Assembly (NCBI GenBank): GCA_037045055.1 | Contig: JBAOHJ010000001.1 | Span: forward strand, 558,001 to 622,000 | Direction of reading: 5' to 3' | DNA length: 64,000 nucleotides | From: Phosphoribacter sp037045055 | Lineage (GTDB): Bacteria; Actinomycetota; Actinomycetes; Actinomycetales; Dermatophilaceae | Shown: in pieces, positions 51,836 through 61,271 of the stretch | Numbering within the stretch: the first letter of the stretch is position 1 | Layout: the number at the start of each line of letters is the position of its first letter | Notes under the pieces: generated by a model | What the model was told of the DNA's origin: nothing | What the model saw: only the letters and a program-made list of their open reading frames with translations | The model's database searches: none | Translations under genes and position numbers: made by a program

Positions 51836-52750
51836 ATGGAGTTCGAGAAGACCCCTGGGTGGCTGGACTGGTATGCCGGCCCGTCGACCCCGCGGTTCGT
51901 CGTGCCGGCAGGGTCGGTCGACGCGCACTGCCACGTCTTCGGGCCGGGGGCGGTCTTCCCCTTCGCCCCGGAGCGCAAGTACACCCCGTGCGACGCCTCC
52001 AAGGAGCAGTTGTACGCCCTGCGCGACCACCTCGGCTTCGCCCGCAACGTCGTCGTCCAGGCCACCTGCCACGGTGCCGACAACCGGGCCATGGTCGACG
52101 CGGTGCGCTCGTCCGCGGGCAAGGCCCGCGGCATCGCCACGGTCCGCCGGGACATCACCGACGCGCAGCTGGCCGAGCTGGACCGGGCCGGCGTGCGGGG
52201 GGTGCGGTTCAACTTCGTCAAACGCCTGGTGGACTTCACCCCTAAGGACGAGCTGCTCGAGATCGCCGGGCGGATCGCCCCGCTGGGGTGGCACGTCGTC
52301 ATCTACTTCGAGGCGGTGGACCTGCCCGAGCTGTGGGACTTCTTCACCGCCCTGCCGACGGTCGTCGTCGTCGACCACATGGGCCGTCCGGACGTCGCCG
52401 AGCCCGTCGACGGGCCGCAGTTCGAGCTGTTCGTCCGGTTCATGGCGCAGAACCCCAACGTCTGGTCGAAGGTCTCCTGCCCCGAGCGGCTCTCATTGAG
52501 TGGGCCGCCGGCCCTCGACGGCGAGCCGGCGGCATACCGTGACGTGGTCCCCTTCGCCCGGCGGATCGTCGAGACGTTCCCCGACCGGGTGCTCTGGGGC
52601 ACGGACTGGCCGCACCCCAACCTCAAGGACCACATGCCCGACGACGGACTGCTCGTGGACTTCGTCCCGCACATCGCCGTCACCCCCGACCTGCAGCACC
52701 GGCTGCTGGTCGACAACCCGATGCGCCTGTACTGGCCCGAAGAGATCTGA
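51836..52750 (+). CDS. ligI: 2-pyrone-4,6-dicarboxylate lactonase (LigI-like)
   Basis: 304 residues from ATG 51836, one base after the preceding stop. SVDAHCHVFGPGAVFPFAPERKY-type opening (HxH at about 32), VVVQATCHGADN, GVRGVRFNF, VVVDHMGRPDV and LWGTDWPHPNLKDH with the metal Asp match PDC hydrolases, including the Phe-Ala-Pro stretch. It opens the pyrone made by LigC to 4-oxalomesaconate. Confidence 0.92.
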   Translation: MEFEKTPGWLDWYAGPSTPRFVVPAGSVDAHCHVFGPGAVFPFAPERKYTPCDASKEQLYALRDHLGFARNVVVQATCHGADNRAMVDAVRSSAGKARGIATVRRDITDAQLAELDRAGVRGVRFNFVKRLVDFTPKDELLEIAGRIAPLGWHVVIYFEAVDLPELWDFFTALPTVVVVDHMGRPDVAEPVDGPQFELFVRFMAQNPNVWSKVSCPERLSLSGPPALDGEPAAYRDVVPFARRIVETFPDRVLWGTDWPHPNLKDHMPDDGLLVDFVPHIAVTPDLQHRLLVDNPMRLYWPEEI

Positions 52751-52761
52751 AGGAGAGCCGC

Positions 52762-54033
52762 ATGGCATTGGACAAGCCGTACGCGAACGTCCCCGGGACG
52801 AGGATCTTCGACGCCGAGCGCTCGCGCCAGGGCTATCAGCTCAACATGTTCTGCATGTCCCTGATGAAGGCGGAGAACCGCGAGCGGTTCCTCGCCGACC
52901 AGCGGGCCTACCTCGACGAGTGGCCCCTGTCGGAGGACCAGAAACAGGCGGTCATGGACCTCGACCTCAACCGGTGCATGGACCTGGGAGGGAACATCTA
53001 CTTCCTGGCCAAGATCGGCGCCACCCACGGGATGTCGTTCCAGCAGATGGCCGGGTCGATGACCGGGATGACCGAGCAGGAGTACCGCGCGATGATGATC
53101 GCCGGCGGACGCTCGCCGGTCGGGGTGCGGCTGCGCGACGTCAAGGACGCGCCGGCCCCGCCGCCGCCGTCGCCCAGCCATGCCCGGATCACCGCGAGCG
53201 TGTACTCCTCGCACGTGCCGGCCGTCGGTGCCGCGATCGACCACGGCAACACCGAGGAGCCCTACTGGAAGCCGATGTTCGCCGGGTATGAGTTCTCCAA
53301 GCAGTGGATGAAGGAGAACACCCCGGACGTCATCTTCCTCGTCTACAACGACCACGCCACGGCGTTCGACCTCTCGCTCATCCCCACCTTCACCATCGGG
53401 ACCGCGGCGCAGTTCGAGCCGGCCGACGAGGGCTACGGGCCGCGCCCGGTGCCGGTGGTCAAGGGCGACCCGCTGTTCGCCTCGCACATCGCCCAGTCGG
53501 TCATCCAGGAGGACTTCGACCTGACGATCTGCAACGACATGAAGGTCGACCACGGCCTCACCGTGCCGATGTCGTTGATGTTCGGCGAGCCGGACGAGTG
53601 GCCGTGCAAGGTCATCCCGTTCGCGGTCAACGTCGTGCAGTACCCGGTGCCCTCGGGGCGGCGCTGCTTCCAGCTGGGGCAGGCCATCCGCCGGGCCGTG
53701 GAGTCCTACGACGAGCCGCTCAACGTCCAGATCTGGGGCACCGGTGGGATGAGCCACCAGCTGCAGGGCCCGCGGGCCGGCCTGGTCAACCGGGAGTGGG
53801 ACAACGCCTGGCTCGACAAGCTCATCGCCAACCCCGCCGAGGTCGCCACAGTGCCGCACATCGAGTACGTCGACGAGGCGGGCTCGGAGGGCATCGAGCT
53901 GGTGATGTGGCTCATCGGCCGCGGAGCGATGTCCGACGTCGCCGGCGGGCCGCCGCCCAAGGTCGTCCACCGCTTCTACCACGTCCCGGCCTCCAACACC
54001 GGGGTCGGCCACCTCATCCTGGAGAACCAGTGA
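52762..54033 (+). CDS. ligAB: Protocatechuate 4,5-dioxygenase, fused alpha-beta (LigA-LigB) polypeptide
   Basis: 423 residues from ATG 52762 (GGAGAG upstream). Residues 1-125 form the LigA-type small subunit (NMFCMSLMKAENRERFLAD, QAVMDLDLNRCMDLGGNIY). A short linker DAPAPPPPSPSH (129-140) joins the LigB-type catalytic subunit, with metal His151 (SSHVPAVG), His198 (YNDHATAF) and later motifs DHGLTVPMSL and GTGGMSHQLQGPRAG. The enzyme cleaves protocatechuate meta to the hydroxyls with Fe(II). Gallate dioxygenases (DesB/GalA) are also fused but, as I recall, in the opposite order. Fusions of this order may occur in other actinobacteria (A. keyseri PcmA comes to mind, not verified). Confidence 0.92.
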   Translation: MALDKPYANVPGTRIFDAERSRQGYQLNMFCMSLMKAENRERFLADQRAYLDEWPLSEDQKQAVMDLDLNRCMDLGGNIYFLAKIGATHGMSFQQMAGSMTGMTEQEYRAMMIAGGRSPVGVRLRDVKDAPAPPPPSPSHARITASVYSSHVPAVGAAIDHGNTEEPYWKPMFAGYEFSKQWMKENTPDVIFLVYNDHATAFDLSLIPTFTIGTAAQFEPADEGYGPRPVPVVKGDPLFASHIAQSVIQEDFDLTICNDMKVDHGLTVPMSLMFGEPDEWPCKVIPFAVNVVQYPVPSGRRCFQLGQAIRRAVESYDEPLNVQIWGTGGMSHQLQGPRAGLVNREWDNAWLDKLIANPAEVATVPHIEYVDEAGSEGIELVMWLIGRGAMSDVAGGPPPKVVHRFYHVPASNTGVGHLILENQ

Positions 54034-54992
54034 CCGCCCACCCGCTGCGGATCGCCCTGGCCGGCGCCGGCGCATTCGGCATCAAGCACCTCGACGGCCT
54101 CGCCAACATCGACGGCGTCACCGTCACCTCGCTCGTCGGACGGCGCCTGGAGGCCACCCAGCAGGTCGCCGACCGGTACTCCATCGGCCACGTCACCACC
54201 GACCTGGCCGACACCCTGGCCCGCGACGACGTCGACGCGGTCATCCTGTGCACGCCCACCCAGATGCATGCCGACCAGACGGTGGCGTGTCTGCAGGCCG
54301 GCAAACACGTCCAGGTGGAGATCCCGCTGGCCGACAGCCTGGCCGGCGCCCGGGCCGTCGACGCGCTGGCGCGCCAGACCGGGCTGGTCGCCATGGTGGG
54401 GCACACCCGGCGGTTCAACCCGAGCCACCAGTGGGTGCACGAGCGGATCGTCGCGGGCGAGCTGCACCTGCAGCAGATGGACGTGCAGACGTACTTCTTC
54501 CGTCGGACCAACACCAACGCGCTCGGTCAGGCCCGCTCGTGGACCGACCACCTGCTCTGGCACCACGCGGCGCACACGGTCGACCTGTTCGCCTACCAGG
54601 CCGGCCCGATCGTCGCCGCTCACGCGGTCCAGGGGCCCCAGCACCCCGAGCTCGGCATCGCCATGGACATGAGCATCCAGCTCAAGGCCGAGTCCGGGGC
54701 GATCTGCACGCTGTCGTTGTCGTTCAACAACGACGGCCCCCTGGGCACCTTCTTCCGCTACATCGGCGACACGGGCACCTACCTCGCCCGCTACGACGAC
54801 CTCGTCACCGGCAAGGAGGAGCCCATCGACGTCAGCGGGGTCGCGGTGTCGATGAACGGCATCGAGCTGCAGGACCGCGAGTTCGTCGCGGCGATCCGCG
54901 AGGGCCGCGAGCCCAACTCCTCGGTGGCCCAGGTGCTCCCCTGCTACGAGACGCTGGACCGGCTCGAGAGGCAGCTGCTGGCCGACGGGTAG
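54030..54992 (+). CDS. ligC: 4-carboxy-2-hydroxymuconate-6-semialdehyde dehydrogenase (LigC-like)
   Basis: 320 residues from GTG 54030, overlapping the ligAB stop by GTGA. Gfo/Idh/MocA fold: LRIALAGAGAFGIKHLDGLANI at the N terminus, VILCTPTQMHADQTVACLQAGKHVQVEIPLAD (the EKP-like region reads EIP as in LigC), and the catalytic region RSWTDHLLWHHAAHTVDLFAYQ. It oxidises the cyclic hemiacetal of CHMS to 2-pyrone-4,6-dicarboxylate with NADP+. Length matches Sphingobium LigC. Confidence 0.9.
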   Translation: MTAHPLRIALAGAGAFGIKHLDGLANIDGVTVTSLVGRRLEATQQVADRYSIGHVTTDLADTLARDDVDAVILCTPTQMHADQTVACLQAGKHVQVEIPLADSLAGARAVDALARQTGLVAMVGHTRRFNPSHQWVHERIVAGELHLQQMDVQTYFFRRTNTNALGQARSWTDHLLWHHAAHTVDLFAYQAGPIVAAHAVQGPQHPELGIAMDMSIQLKAESGAICTLSLSFNNDGPLGTFFRYIGDTGTYLARYDDLVTGKEEPIDVSGVAVSMNGIELQDREFVAAIREGREPNSSVAQVLPCYETLDRLERQLLADG

Positions 54993-54997
54993 CACCC

Positions 54998-55987
54998 ATG
55001 CACACCAGACGGCTCGGCCCCTTCGAGGTGGGCGCCATCGGCCTGGGCTGCATGAGCCTGAGCCACGCCTACGGCACGCCCCCGCCCGAGTCGGACGCGG
55101 CGGCGGTGCTGCGCCGAGCCCTCGAGCTCGGGGTGACCCACGTCGACACGGCGGCGCTGTACGGCTTCGGGGCCAACGAGCGGCTCATCGGCCGGGTGCT
55201 GGCCGCCGAGCGCGACCGGATCGTCCTGGCCAGCAAGTGCGGGATGCTCGGCGTCGACGGCAGGCGGGTCATCGACGGGCGCCCCGAGGTGCTCAAGGCC
55301 ACCTGCGAGGAGGCGCTGACCCGGCTGCGCACCGACGTCATCGACGTGTACTACCTGCACCGGTGGGACCGCACGGTGCCCGTGCAGGAGAGCATCGGGG
55401 CGCTCGGCGAGCTCGTCGCCGCGGGCAAGGTGCGGGCCATCGGGATCTCCGAGGTCTCTGCCGACACGCTGCGCCGGGCCCACGCGACCCACCCGATCGC
55501 CGCGCTGCAGAACGAGTACTCGCTGTGGTCGCGCAACCCCGAGCTCGGGACGCTGCAGGCCTGCCGGGAGCTGGGCATCGCCCTGGTGGCCTTCAGCCCG
55601 CTGGCGCGGGGGTTCCTCACCGGGCGGCTCACCGACGTGTCGGCTCTGGCTCCCGGCGACATCCGCCGGCATATGCCCCGGTTCGAGCCGGCGGCGTTCG
55701 CCGCGAACCTGCGGATGCTGCACCCGTTGCGCGCGCTGGCCGCCGAGGCGGGGGTGCTGCCCGGGCAGCTGGCGCTGGCCTGGCTGCTCGCGCAGGGCGA
55801 CCACGTGGTGCCGATCCCGGGGACGACCGACGTGGGCCACTTGGCCGAGAACGTCGCCGCCGCCGATCTCGTCGTGGACGAGCAGCTGCTGGAGCGGGCC
55901 GGGGAGATCGTCAACCAGGCGACCGTGAGCGGGCCCCGGTACAACGCCGCCACCCAGCAGGAGATCGACACCGAGGAGTTTGCCTGA
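54998..55987 (+). CDS. Aldo/keto reductase
   Basis: 329 residues from ATG 54998, five bases after ligC. AKR motifs: GLGCMSLSHAYG, HVDTAALYGFGANERLIG (Asp50, catalytic Tyr55), LASKCG (Lys), DVYYLHRWD (His), IGISEVSADTLRRAH, ALQNEYSLWSRNPE and PIPGTTDVGHLAENV for NADPH. It belongs with the YakC/Gcy-like AKRs. Not part of the known pathway; it may detoxify or convert an aldehyde substrate (for example vanillin-like or protocatechualdehyde). Last gene of the lig operon; 118 bp separate it from fdsG. Confidence 0.88.
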   Translation: MHTRRLGPFEVGAIGLGCMSLSHAYGTPPPESDAAAVLRRALELGVTHVDTAALYGFGANERLIGRVLAAERDRIVLASKCGMLGVDGRRVIDGRPEVLKATCEEALTRLRTDVIDVYYLHRWDRTVPVQESIGALGELVAAGKVRAIGISEVSADTLRRAHATHPIAALQNEYSLWSRNPELGTLQACRELGIALVAFSPLARGFLTGRLTDVSALAPGDIRRHMPRFEPAAFAANLRMLHPLRALAAEAGVLPGQLALAWLLAQGDHVVPIPGTTDVGHLAENVAAADLVVDEQLLERAGEIVNQATVSGPRYNAATQQEIDTEEFA

Positions 55988-56105
55988 CCTCACTGGCCGG
56001 CCACCGTCGAGCTCGACGGGCGGTCCAGGCGCTGGATGCCGCGAGCCACCCGCAGCCCACCCCTTTAGACTCGGGCGCATCGTCCGTCGCGGAAGGAGGC
56101 CGGCC

Positions 56106-56579
56106 GTGGCCAGGGCGCGACAGCAGGGCCCCGAGCAGCGGCAGGAGGCGCCCAACCCCGCCGCACGCGAGATCGCGATGCGGTATGCCGCCGAACGCGG
56201 CCCGCTGCTGCCGATCCTGCACGCCGTCCAGGAGCACCTCGGGTACGTCGACCGGTCCGCGGTGGTGGAGATCGCCGACGTGCTCAACCTCTCGGTCGCC
56301 GACGTCCACGGCGTCGTGAGCTTCTACCACGACCTGCGCACCGGCCCCGGGCCGGCGCACACCGTCGCGGTATGCCGCGCCGAGGCCTGCCAGGCGGTCG
56401 GCGGGCAGGCGTTGTACGAGGACACCGAGCGCCGTTTCGCCTCCCGCGCCGACGTCGAGGTCGCCGAGGTGTTCTGTCTCGGCAACTGCGCGCTGGGCCC
56501 GTCGGGCACCATGGACGGGCGTCTGCACGGCCGGCTCACCCCCGAGCGGGTCGCCGCCCTCACCGGGGACTGGCGATGA
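56106..56579 (+). CDS. fdsG: NAD-dependent formate dehydrogenase gamma subunit (NuoE-like)
   Basis: 157 residues from GTG 56106, preceded by GGAAGGAGG. The thioredoxin-like [2Fe-2S] domain carries Cys90, Cys95 (VCRAEACQAVGG), Cys124 and Cys128 (VFCLGNCALGPSG). It passes electrons to the FMN subunit. First gene of fdsGBAD, each next start overlapping the previous stop. Confidence 0.92.
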   Translation: MARARQQGPEQRQEAPNPAAREIAMRYAAERGPLLPILHAVQEHLGYVDRSAVVEIADVLNLSVADVHGVVSFYHDLRTGPGPAHTVAVCRAEACQAVGGQALYEDTERRFASRADVEVAEVFCLGNCALGPSGTMDGRLHGRLTPERVAALTGDWR

Positions 56580-58117
56580 GCCGCAGGGTCTACGTCCCCG
56601 CCGACGCCGCCGCCCGGTCGGTCGGTGCCGACGAGGTCGCGACCGCGTTCAACGCCCTGCCGGACACCGAGGTCCGACGCACCGGCTCGCGGGGGATGCT
56701 CTGGCTCGAACCGCTCGTCGAGATGGACACCCCGGCGGGCCGGGTCGGGTGGGGCAACGTCGCGGTGCGCACCGCCGCCGAGGCCCAGGCCGTCCTCGAC
56801 GCGGGCGCCGAGCACGCGGCATACCTCGGGGTCGTCGCCAGCCATCCCTATCTCGCCGGGCAGCGCCGGGTGACCTTCGTGCGCTGCGGGGTCATCGACC
56901 CGTTGTCGCCGGCCGACTACGGCGCCCACGGCGGGTGGGCCGGGCTGCGTCGGGCGCTGACCATGCGGCCCGAGGACGTCGTCGAGCAGGTCGTCGAGTC
57001 CGGGCTGCGCGGCCGGGGTGGTGCGGGCTTCCCCACCGGCATCAAGTGGCGCACCGTGGCCGCTCAGGCCGACGGGGTGAAGTTCGTCTGCGCCAACGCC
57101 GACGAGGGCGACTCGGGCACCTTCGCCGACCGGATGCTCATGGAGGGCGACCCCTTGAGCCTCATCGAGGGCATGGTCATCACCGGGTATGCCGTCGGTG
57201 CCACCGAGGGCTACGTCTACGTCCGATCCGAGTACCCCGACGCCGTCGCCACCCTGCAGCGGGCCGTCGACCTGGCCACCGCCGCGGGCTACCTCGGCGA
57301 GGGCATCGCCGGCACCGAGCTCTCCTTCACCGTGCAGGTGCGGGTGGGCGCGGGCGCCTACATCTGCGGCGAGGAGACCTCGATGCTCGAGAGCATCGAG
57401 GGCCACCGGGCCGAGGTCCGGGCCAAACCCCCCATCCCGGCGATCGAGGGGCTGTTCGGGGCGCCGACCGTCGTCAACAACGTCCTCACCCTCGCGACCG
57501 TGCCGATGATCCTCGCCGACGGCGGCGCGGCATACGGGGCCCTGGGCACGGGTCGTTCCCGGGGCACCCAGGTGTTCCAGCTGGCCGGAAACGTCGCGCG
57601 CGGCGGCATCGTCGAGGCCGACTTCGGCATCACCGTGCGCGAGCTCGTCGAGGGCTACGGCGGTGGCACCCGCACCGGCCGGCCGGTCCGGGCGGTCCAG
57701 ATCGGCGGCCCCCTGGGGGCCTACCTCGCCGAGGACCGACTCGACCTGCCGATGGACTACGAAGCGCTCGCCGAGGCCGACGCGATGCTCGGGCACGGCG
57801 GGGTCGTCGTGTTCGACGACACGGTCGACATGGCGGTGCAGGCCAGGTTCGCCATGGAGTTCTGCGCCAAGGAGTCCTGCGGCAAGTGCACGCCGTGCCG
57901 GATCGGGTCGCAACGCGGGCTGGAGACGCTCGAGCGGATCATCGCCGGGCACGACCGCGAGGCCGACCTCGCCCTGCTGGAGGACCTGTGCACGACGATG
58001 ACCAAAGGATCGCTGTGCGCGATGGGGGGCTTGACTCCCCTGCCGGTGCGTAGTGCGCTGGACTACTTCCCGCAGGACTTCGGCCGCGCGCCCCGCACCA
58101 AGGGAGGCACCGCATGA
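56576..58117 (+). CDS. fdsB: NAD-dependent formate dehydrogenase beta subunit (NuoF-like)
   Basis: 513 residues from ATG 56576, overlapping fdsG by ATGA. The N-terminal thioredoxin-like part leads to the NADH/FMN region GLRGRGGAGFPTGIKW, CANADEGDSGTFADR and the YICGEETSMLESIEG stretch. The C-terminal [4Fe-4S] ligands are Cys435, Cys438, Cys441 (ESCGKCTPCRIG) and Cys481 (LCAMGG). It reduces NAD+ with electrons from FdsA. Confidence 0.94.
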   Translation: MSRRVYVPADAAARSVGADEVATAFNALPDTEVRRTGSRGMLWLEPLVEMDTPAGRVGWGNVAVRTAAEAQAVLDAGAEHAAYLGVVASHPYLAGQRRVTFVRCGVIDPLSPADYGAHGGWAGLRRALTMRPEDVVEQVVESGLRGRGGAGFPTGIKWRTVAAQADGVKFVCANADEGDSGTFADRMLMEGDPLSLIEGMVITGYAVGATEGYVYVRSEYPDAVATLQRAVDLATAAGYLGEGIAGTELSFTVQVRVGAGAYICGEETSMLESIEGHRAEVRAKPPIPAIEGLFGAPTVVNNVLTLATVPMILADGGAAYGALGTGRSRGTQVFQLAGNVARGGIVEADFGITVRELVEGYGGGTRTGRPVRAVQIGGPLGAYLAEDRLDLPMDYEALAEADAMLGHGGVVVFDDTVDMAVQARFAMEFCAKESCGKCTPCRIGSQRGLETLERIIAGHDREADLALLEDLCTTMTKGSLCAMGGLTPLPVRSALDYFPQDFGRAPRTKGGTA

Positions 58118-60933
58118 CGCTCGCTCCGCAGGCCGACCTCGGCACCCCCCGGGGCGCCGGCCCGGCATCCGTGTCGGCGACCGTCGACGGGCGCGCCGTG
58201 AGCGTCCCGGCGGGCACCTCGGTGCTGCGGGCGGCCGCGGAGGCCGGCATCGACATCCCCCGGCTGTGCGCGACCGACTCCTTGGCGGCGTTCGGCTCCT
58301 GCCGGCTGTGCCTGGTGGAGATCGCGGGAGCCAACGGGACCCCGGCCTCGTGCACCACGCCGTGCCAGGAGGGCATGGTCGTCACCACCCGCAGCGACCA
58401 GCTCGCCAGCCTGCGCCGCGGGGTCATGGAGCTCTACCTGTCCGACCACCCGGCGGACTGCCCCGGCTGCGCCCGGGGGTCGTGTGAGCTGCGGCGCCTG
58501 GCCGAGGACCTCGGGGTCGACCGGGTGCGCTACGGGCGCGACGGACGTGCGCATGTCGCGGACCCAGCCGACGCCTCCAACCCCTACTTCGCCTACGACC
58601 CGGCCGCGTGCATCGTCTGCTCGCGCTGCGTCCGGGCCTGCGCCGAGGTCCAGGGGACCTTCGCCCTCACCGTCGAGGGCCGGGGGTTCGACTCGCGGAT
58701 CACCCCGGGGGGGCTGGACTTCCTGTCCTCCGAATGCGTGTCGTGCGGGGCCTGCGTGCAGGCCTGCCCCACCAGCGCCCTCGAGGAGAAGTCGCTCGTC
58801 TCGCTCGGCATGCCGTCGCGGGCGGTCGAGACGACGTGCGCCTACTGCGGCGTGGGCTGCTCGTTCCGCGCCGAGGTCACCGGCGAGGGCCTCGACACGG
58901 TCGTCGTGCGGATGGTGCCGAGCAAGTCGGGCGGGGCCAACGAGGGGCACTCCTGTGTCAAGGGCCGGTTCGCCTACGGCTACGCCAGCCATCCGGACCG
59001 CCAGCTCCAGCCCATGGTGCGCGACCGCATCGAGGACGAATGGCGGGTCGTGTCGTGGGACGACGCGATCGCCCGGGTCGCCGAGGGCTTGCGGGCCATC
59101 CAAGCCGAGCACGGCGTCGGCTCGATCGGCGGAATCTCCTCGTCCCGCTGCACGAACGAGGAGGTCTACGTCGTCCAGAAGATGGTGCGGGCGGCGTTCG
59201 GCAACAACAACGTCGACACCTGCGCCCGGGTCTGCCACTCCCCCACCGGCTACGGACTCAACCAGGCGTTCGGCACCTCGGCCGGCACCCAGGACTTCGA
59301 GTCGGTCGACCACGCCGACGTGCTGCTCGTCATCGGGGCCAACCCCACCGACGCCCATCCCGTCTTCGGCTCGCGGATGAAGCGACGCCTGCGGGCCGGG
59401 GCGCAGTTGCTGGTCGCCGACCCCCGCCGGATCGACCTCGTGCGCTCCCCGCACGTCGAGGCCGCCGGCCACCTGCCGCTGCGACCGGGCACCAACGTCG
59501 CCTTCGTCAACGCCATGGCGCACGTCATCGTCACCGAGGGCCTGGCCGACCTGGAGTTCCTGCGCACCCGGTGCGAGAACGTCGAGGGCTACCTGCACTT
59601 CATCGCCCGCCCGGAGCACTCGCCCGAGGCGACCGAGATCGTCACCGGCGTCCCGGCCGAGGACCTGCGGGCCGCCGCGCGACGGTATGCCGCCGGGCCG
59701 AACTCCGCCATCTACTACGGCCTGGGGGTCACCGAGCACAGCCAGGGCTCCACGATGGTCATGGGCATGGCCAACCTCGCGATGATCACCGGGATGATCG
59801 GCCGCCCGGGGGTGGGCGTGAACCCGCTGCGCGGCCAGAACAACGTCCAGGGCTCCTGCGACATGGGGTCCTTCCCGCACGAGCTGCCCGGCTACCGGCA
59901 CGTCGCCCTCGACGACGCCCGGGCGATCTACGAGCGGCTCTGGGGGGTGGCGCTCACCCCCGAGCCCGGGCTGCGCATCCCCAACATGTTCGACGCGGCG
60001 ATCGGCGGCAGCTTCAAGGGCCTGTTCGTCCACGGCGAGGACATCGCCCAGAGCGACCCCAACACCCAGCACGTCGAGGCGGCGCTGCGGGCCATGGACC
60101 TCGTCGTCGTCCACGACCTGTTCCTCAACGAGACGGCCCGGTTCGCCCACGTGTTCCTGCCCGGGACCTCGTTCCTGGAGAAGGACGGCACCTTCACCAA
60201 CGCCGAGCGACGGATCAACCGGGTGCGTCCGGTCATGCCCAGCCTCGTCGGCAAGGACGAGTGGCAGGCGGTGTGCGAGATCGCCACGGCCATGGGCTAC
60301 CCCATGGGGTATGCCGCCGCGGCCGACATCATGGCCGAGATCGCCGCGACGACCCCGACCTTCGCAGGCGTGTCGTTCCAGCGCCTGGACGAGGTCGGCT
60401 CGATGCAGTGGCCGGTGCGCGACAGCGACTCCACCGGCACGCCGATCATGCACGTCGGCGAGTTCGTGCGCGGCCTGGGCAAGCTCGTGGAGACCGTCTA
60501 CGTGCCGACCACCGAGCGCACGACCCGACGCTTTCCCCTGGTGCTCACCACCGGCCGGATCCTCTCGCAGTACAACGTCGGTGCCCAGACCCGACGGACG
60601 CCGAACTCGACGTGGCACCCGGCCGACGTCCTGGAGATCCACCCCGCCGACGCCGAACTGCGCGGCATCCGAGACGGTGACCTCGTCGAGCTGGCCTCGC
60701 GGGTCGGCGCGACGACGCTGCGGGCGCAGCTGTCCGAGCGGATGCCGGTGGGCGTCGTCTACACGACGTTCCACCATCCGGTCACCGGGGCCAACGTCGT
60801 GACGACGGAGAACTCCGACTGGGCGACCAACTGCCCGGAGTACAAGGTCACTGCGGTGCAGGTCACGGTCGCCACCGCCCTGGCGGACACCCACGGGGTG
60901 CAGGCCGACGCCCTCGCGGTCATCGCGCCGTGA
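58114..60933 (+). CDS. fdsA: NAD-dependent formate dehydrogenase alpha subunit (molybdopterin, FdsA-like)
   Basis: 939 residues from ATG 58114, overlapping fdsB. Order of domains: N-terminal [2Fe-2S] plant-ferredoxin-like (LCATDSLAAFGSCRLCLVEI), the Cys-rich loop CPGCARGSCELRRL, two [4Fe-4S] sites (CIVCSRCVRACAEVQ, CVSCGACVQACPTSAL), the [4Fe-4S] of the catalytic part (CAYCGVGCSFRAE), and bis-MGD domains. The catalytic residue is Cys374 (CARVCHSPTGYGL), not selenocysteine. It oxidises formate to CO2. No FdsC/FdhD sulfurtransferase chaperone is seen nearby. Confidence 0.94.
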   Translation: MTLAPQADLGTPRGAGPASVSATVDGRAVSVPAGTSVLRAAAEAGIDIPRLCATDSLAAFGSCRLCLVEIAGANGTPASCTTPCQEGMVVTTRSDQLASLRRGVMELYLSDHPADCPGCARGSCELRRLAEDLGVDRVRYGRDGRAHVADPADASNPYFAYDPAACIVCSRCVRACAEVQGTFALTVEGRGFDSRITPGGLDFLSSECVSCGACVQACPTSALEEKSLVSLGMPSRAVETTCAYCGVGCSFRAEVTGEGLDTVVVRMVPSKSGGANEGHSCVKGRFAYGYASHPDRQLQPMVRDRIEDEWRVVSWDDAIARVAEGLRAIQAEHGVGSIGGISSSRCTNEEVYVVQKMVRAAFGNNNVDTCARVCHSPTGYGLNQAFGTSAGTQDFESVDHADVLLVIGANPTDAHPVFGSRMKRRLRAGAQLLVADPRRIDLVRSPHVEAAGHLPLRPGTNVAFVNAMAHVIVTEGLADLEFLRTRCENVEGYLHFIARPEHSPEATEIVTGVPAEDLRAAARRYAAGPNSAIYYGLGVTEHSQGSTMVMGMANLAMITGMIGRPGVGVNPLRGQNNVQGSCDMGSFPHELPGYRHVALDDARAIYERLWGVALTPEPGLRIPNMFDAAIGGSFKGLFVHGEDIAQSDPNTQHVEAALRAMDLVVVHDLFLNETARFAHVFLPGTSFLEKDGTFTNAERRINRVRPVMPSLVGKDEWQAVCEIATAMGYPMGYAAAADIMAEIAATTPTFAGVSFQRLDEVGSMQWPVRDSDSTGTPIMHVGEFVRGLGKLVETVYVPTTERTTRRFPLVLTTGRILSQYNVGAQTRRTPNSTWHPADVLEIHPADAELRGIRDGDLVELASRVGATTLRAQLSERMPVGVVYTTFHHPVTGANVVTTENSDWATNCPEYKVTAVQVTVATALADTHGVQADALAVIAP

Positions 60934-61193
60934 GCGCCCCGACCGGTCCGGCGGCGGTCGTACGGCTGGCCAACGACATCGCGCGCCAGTTCGCCCACCT
61001 GCCCGCCGCCGAGGCCGCCGAGCACGTCGCCACCCACCTGACGAAGTTCTGGGAGCGGCGCATGCTCACCGACCTCGTCATGCGCACCCGGGCGGGCGAG
61101 GACGAGCTCGACCCCCTGGTCGTCACGGCCGTCCACGACGTCGTCACCCACCACGTCGACGAGGCCGAGCTCGCCGAGCCGTCCGGCGGCTGA
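60930..61193 (+). CDS. fdsD: NAD-dependent formate dehydrogenase delta subunit
   Basis: 87 residues from GTG 60930, overlapping the fdsA stop by GTGA. RLANDIARQFAHLPAAEAAEHVATHL and KFWERRMLTDLVMR are the FdsD hallmarks. The subunit is needed for assembly or stability of FdsABG. Ends the operon. Confidence 0.92.
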   Translation: MSAPTGPAAVVRLANDIARQFAHLPAAEAAEHVATHLTKFWERRMLTDLVMRTRAGEDELDPLVVTAVHDVVTHHVDEAELAEPSGG

Positions 61194-61271
61194 GCGATAT
61201 CGACCTCACCGCGCTGCCGGACGCACCGGCGGCGGGCAGGCGCGGGCCGGCGTCGAGCGGCCGTCTCGACG

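Noticed and set aside
52762..54033. Gallate dioxygenase (GalA/DesB) as the identity of the fused dioxygenase
   Set aside because: The small-subunit-like part is N-terminal here, the reverse of gallate dioxygenases as I recall, and LigC and LigI, needed for protocatechuate, are adjacent. Gallate as a second substrate remains open.
58114..60933. Selenocysteine in the formate dehydrogenase
   Set aside because: The catalytic position is an ordinary TGC cysteine codon at 59233 and no in-frame TGA occurs.
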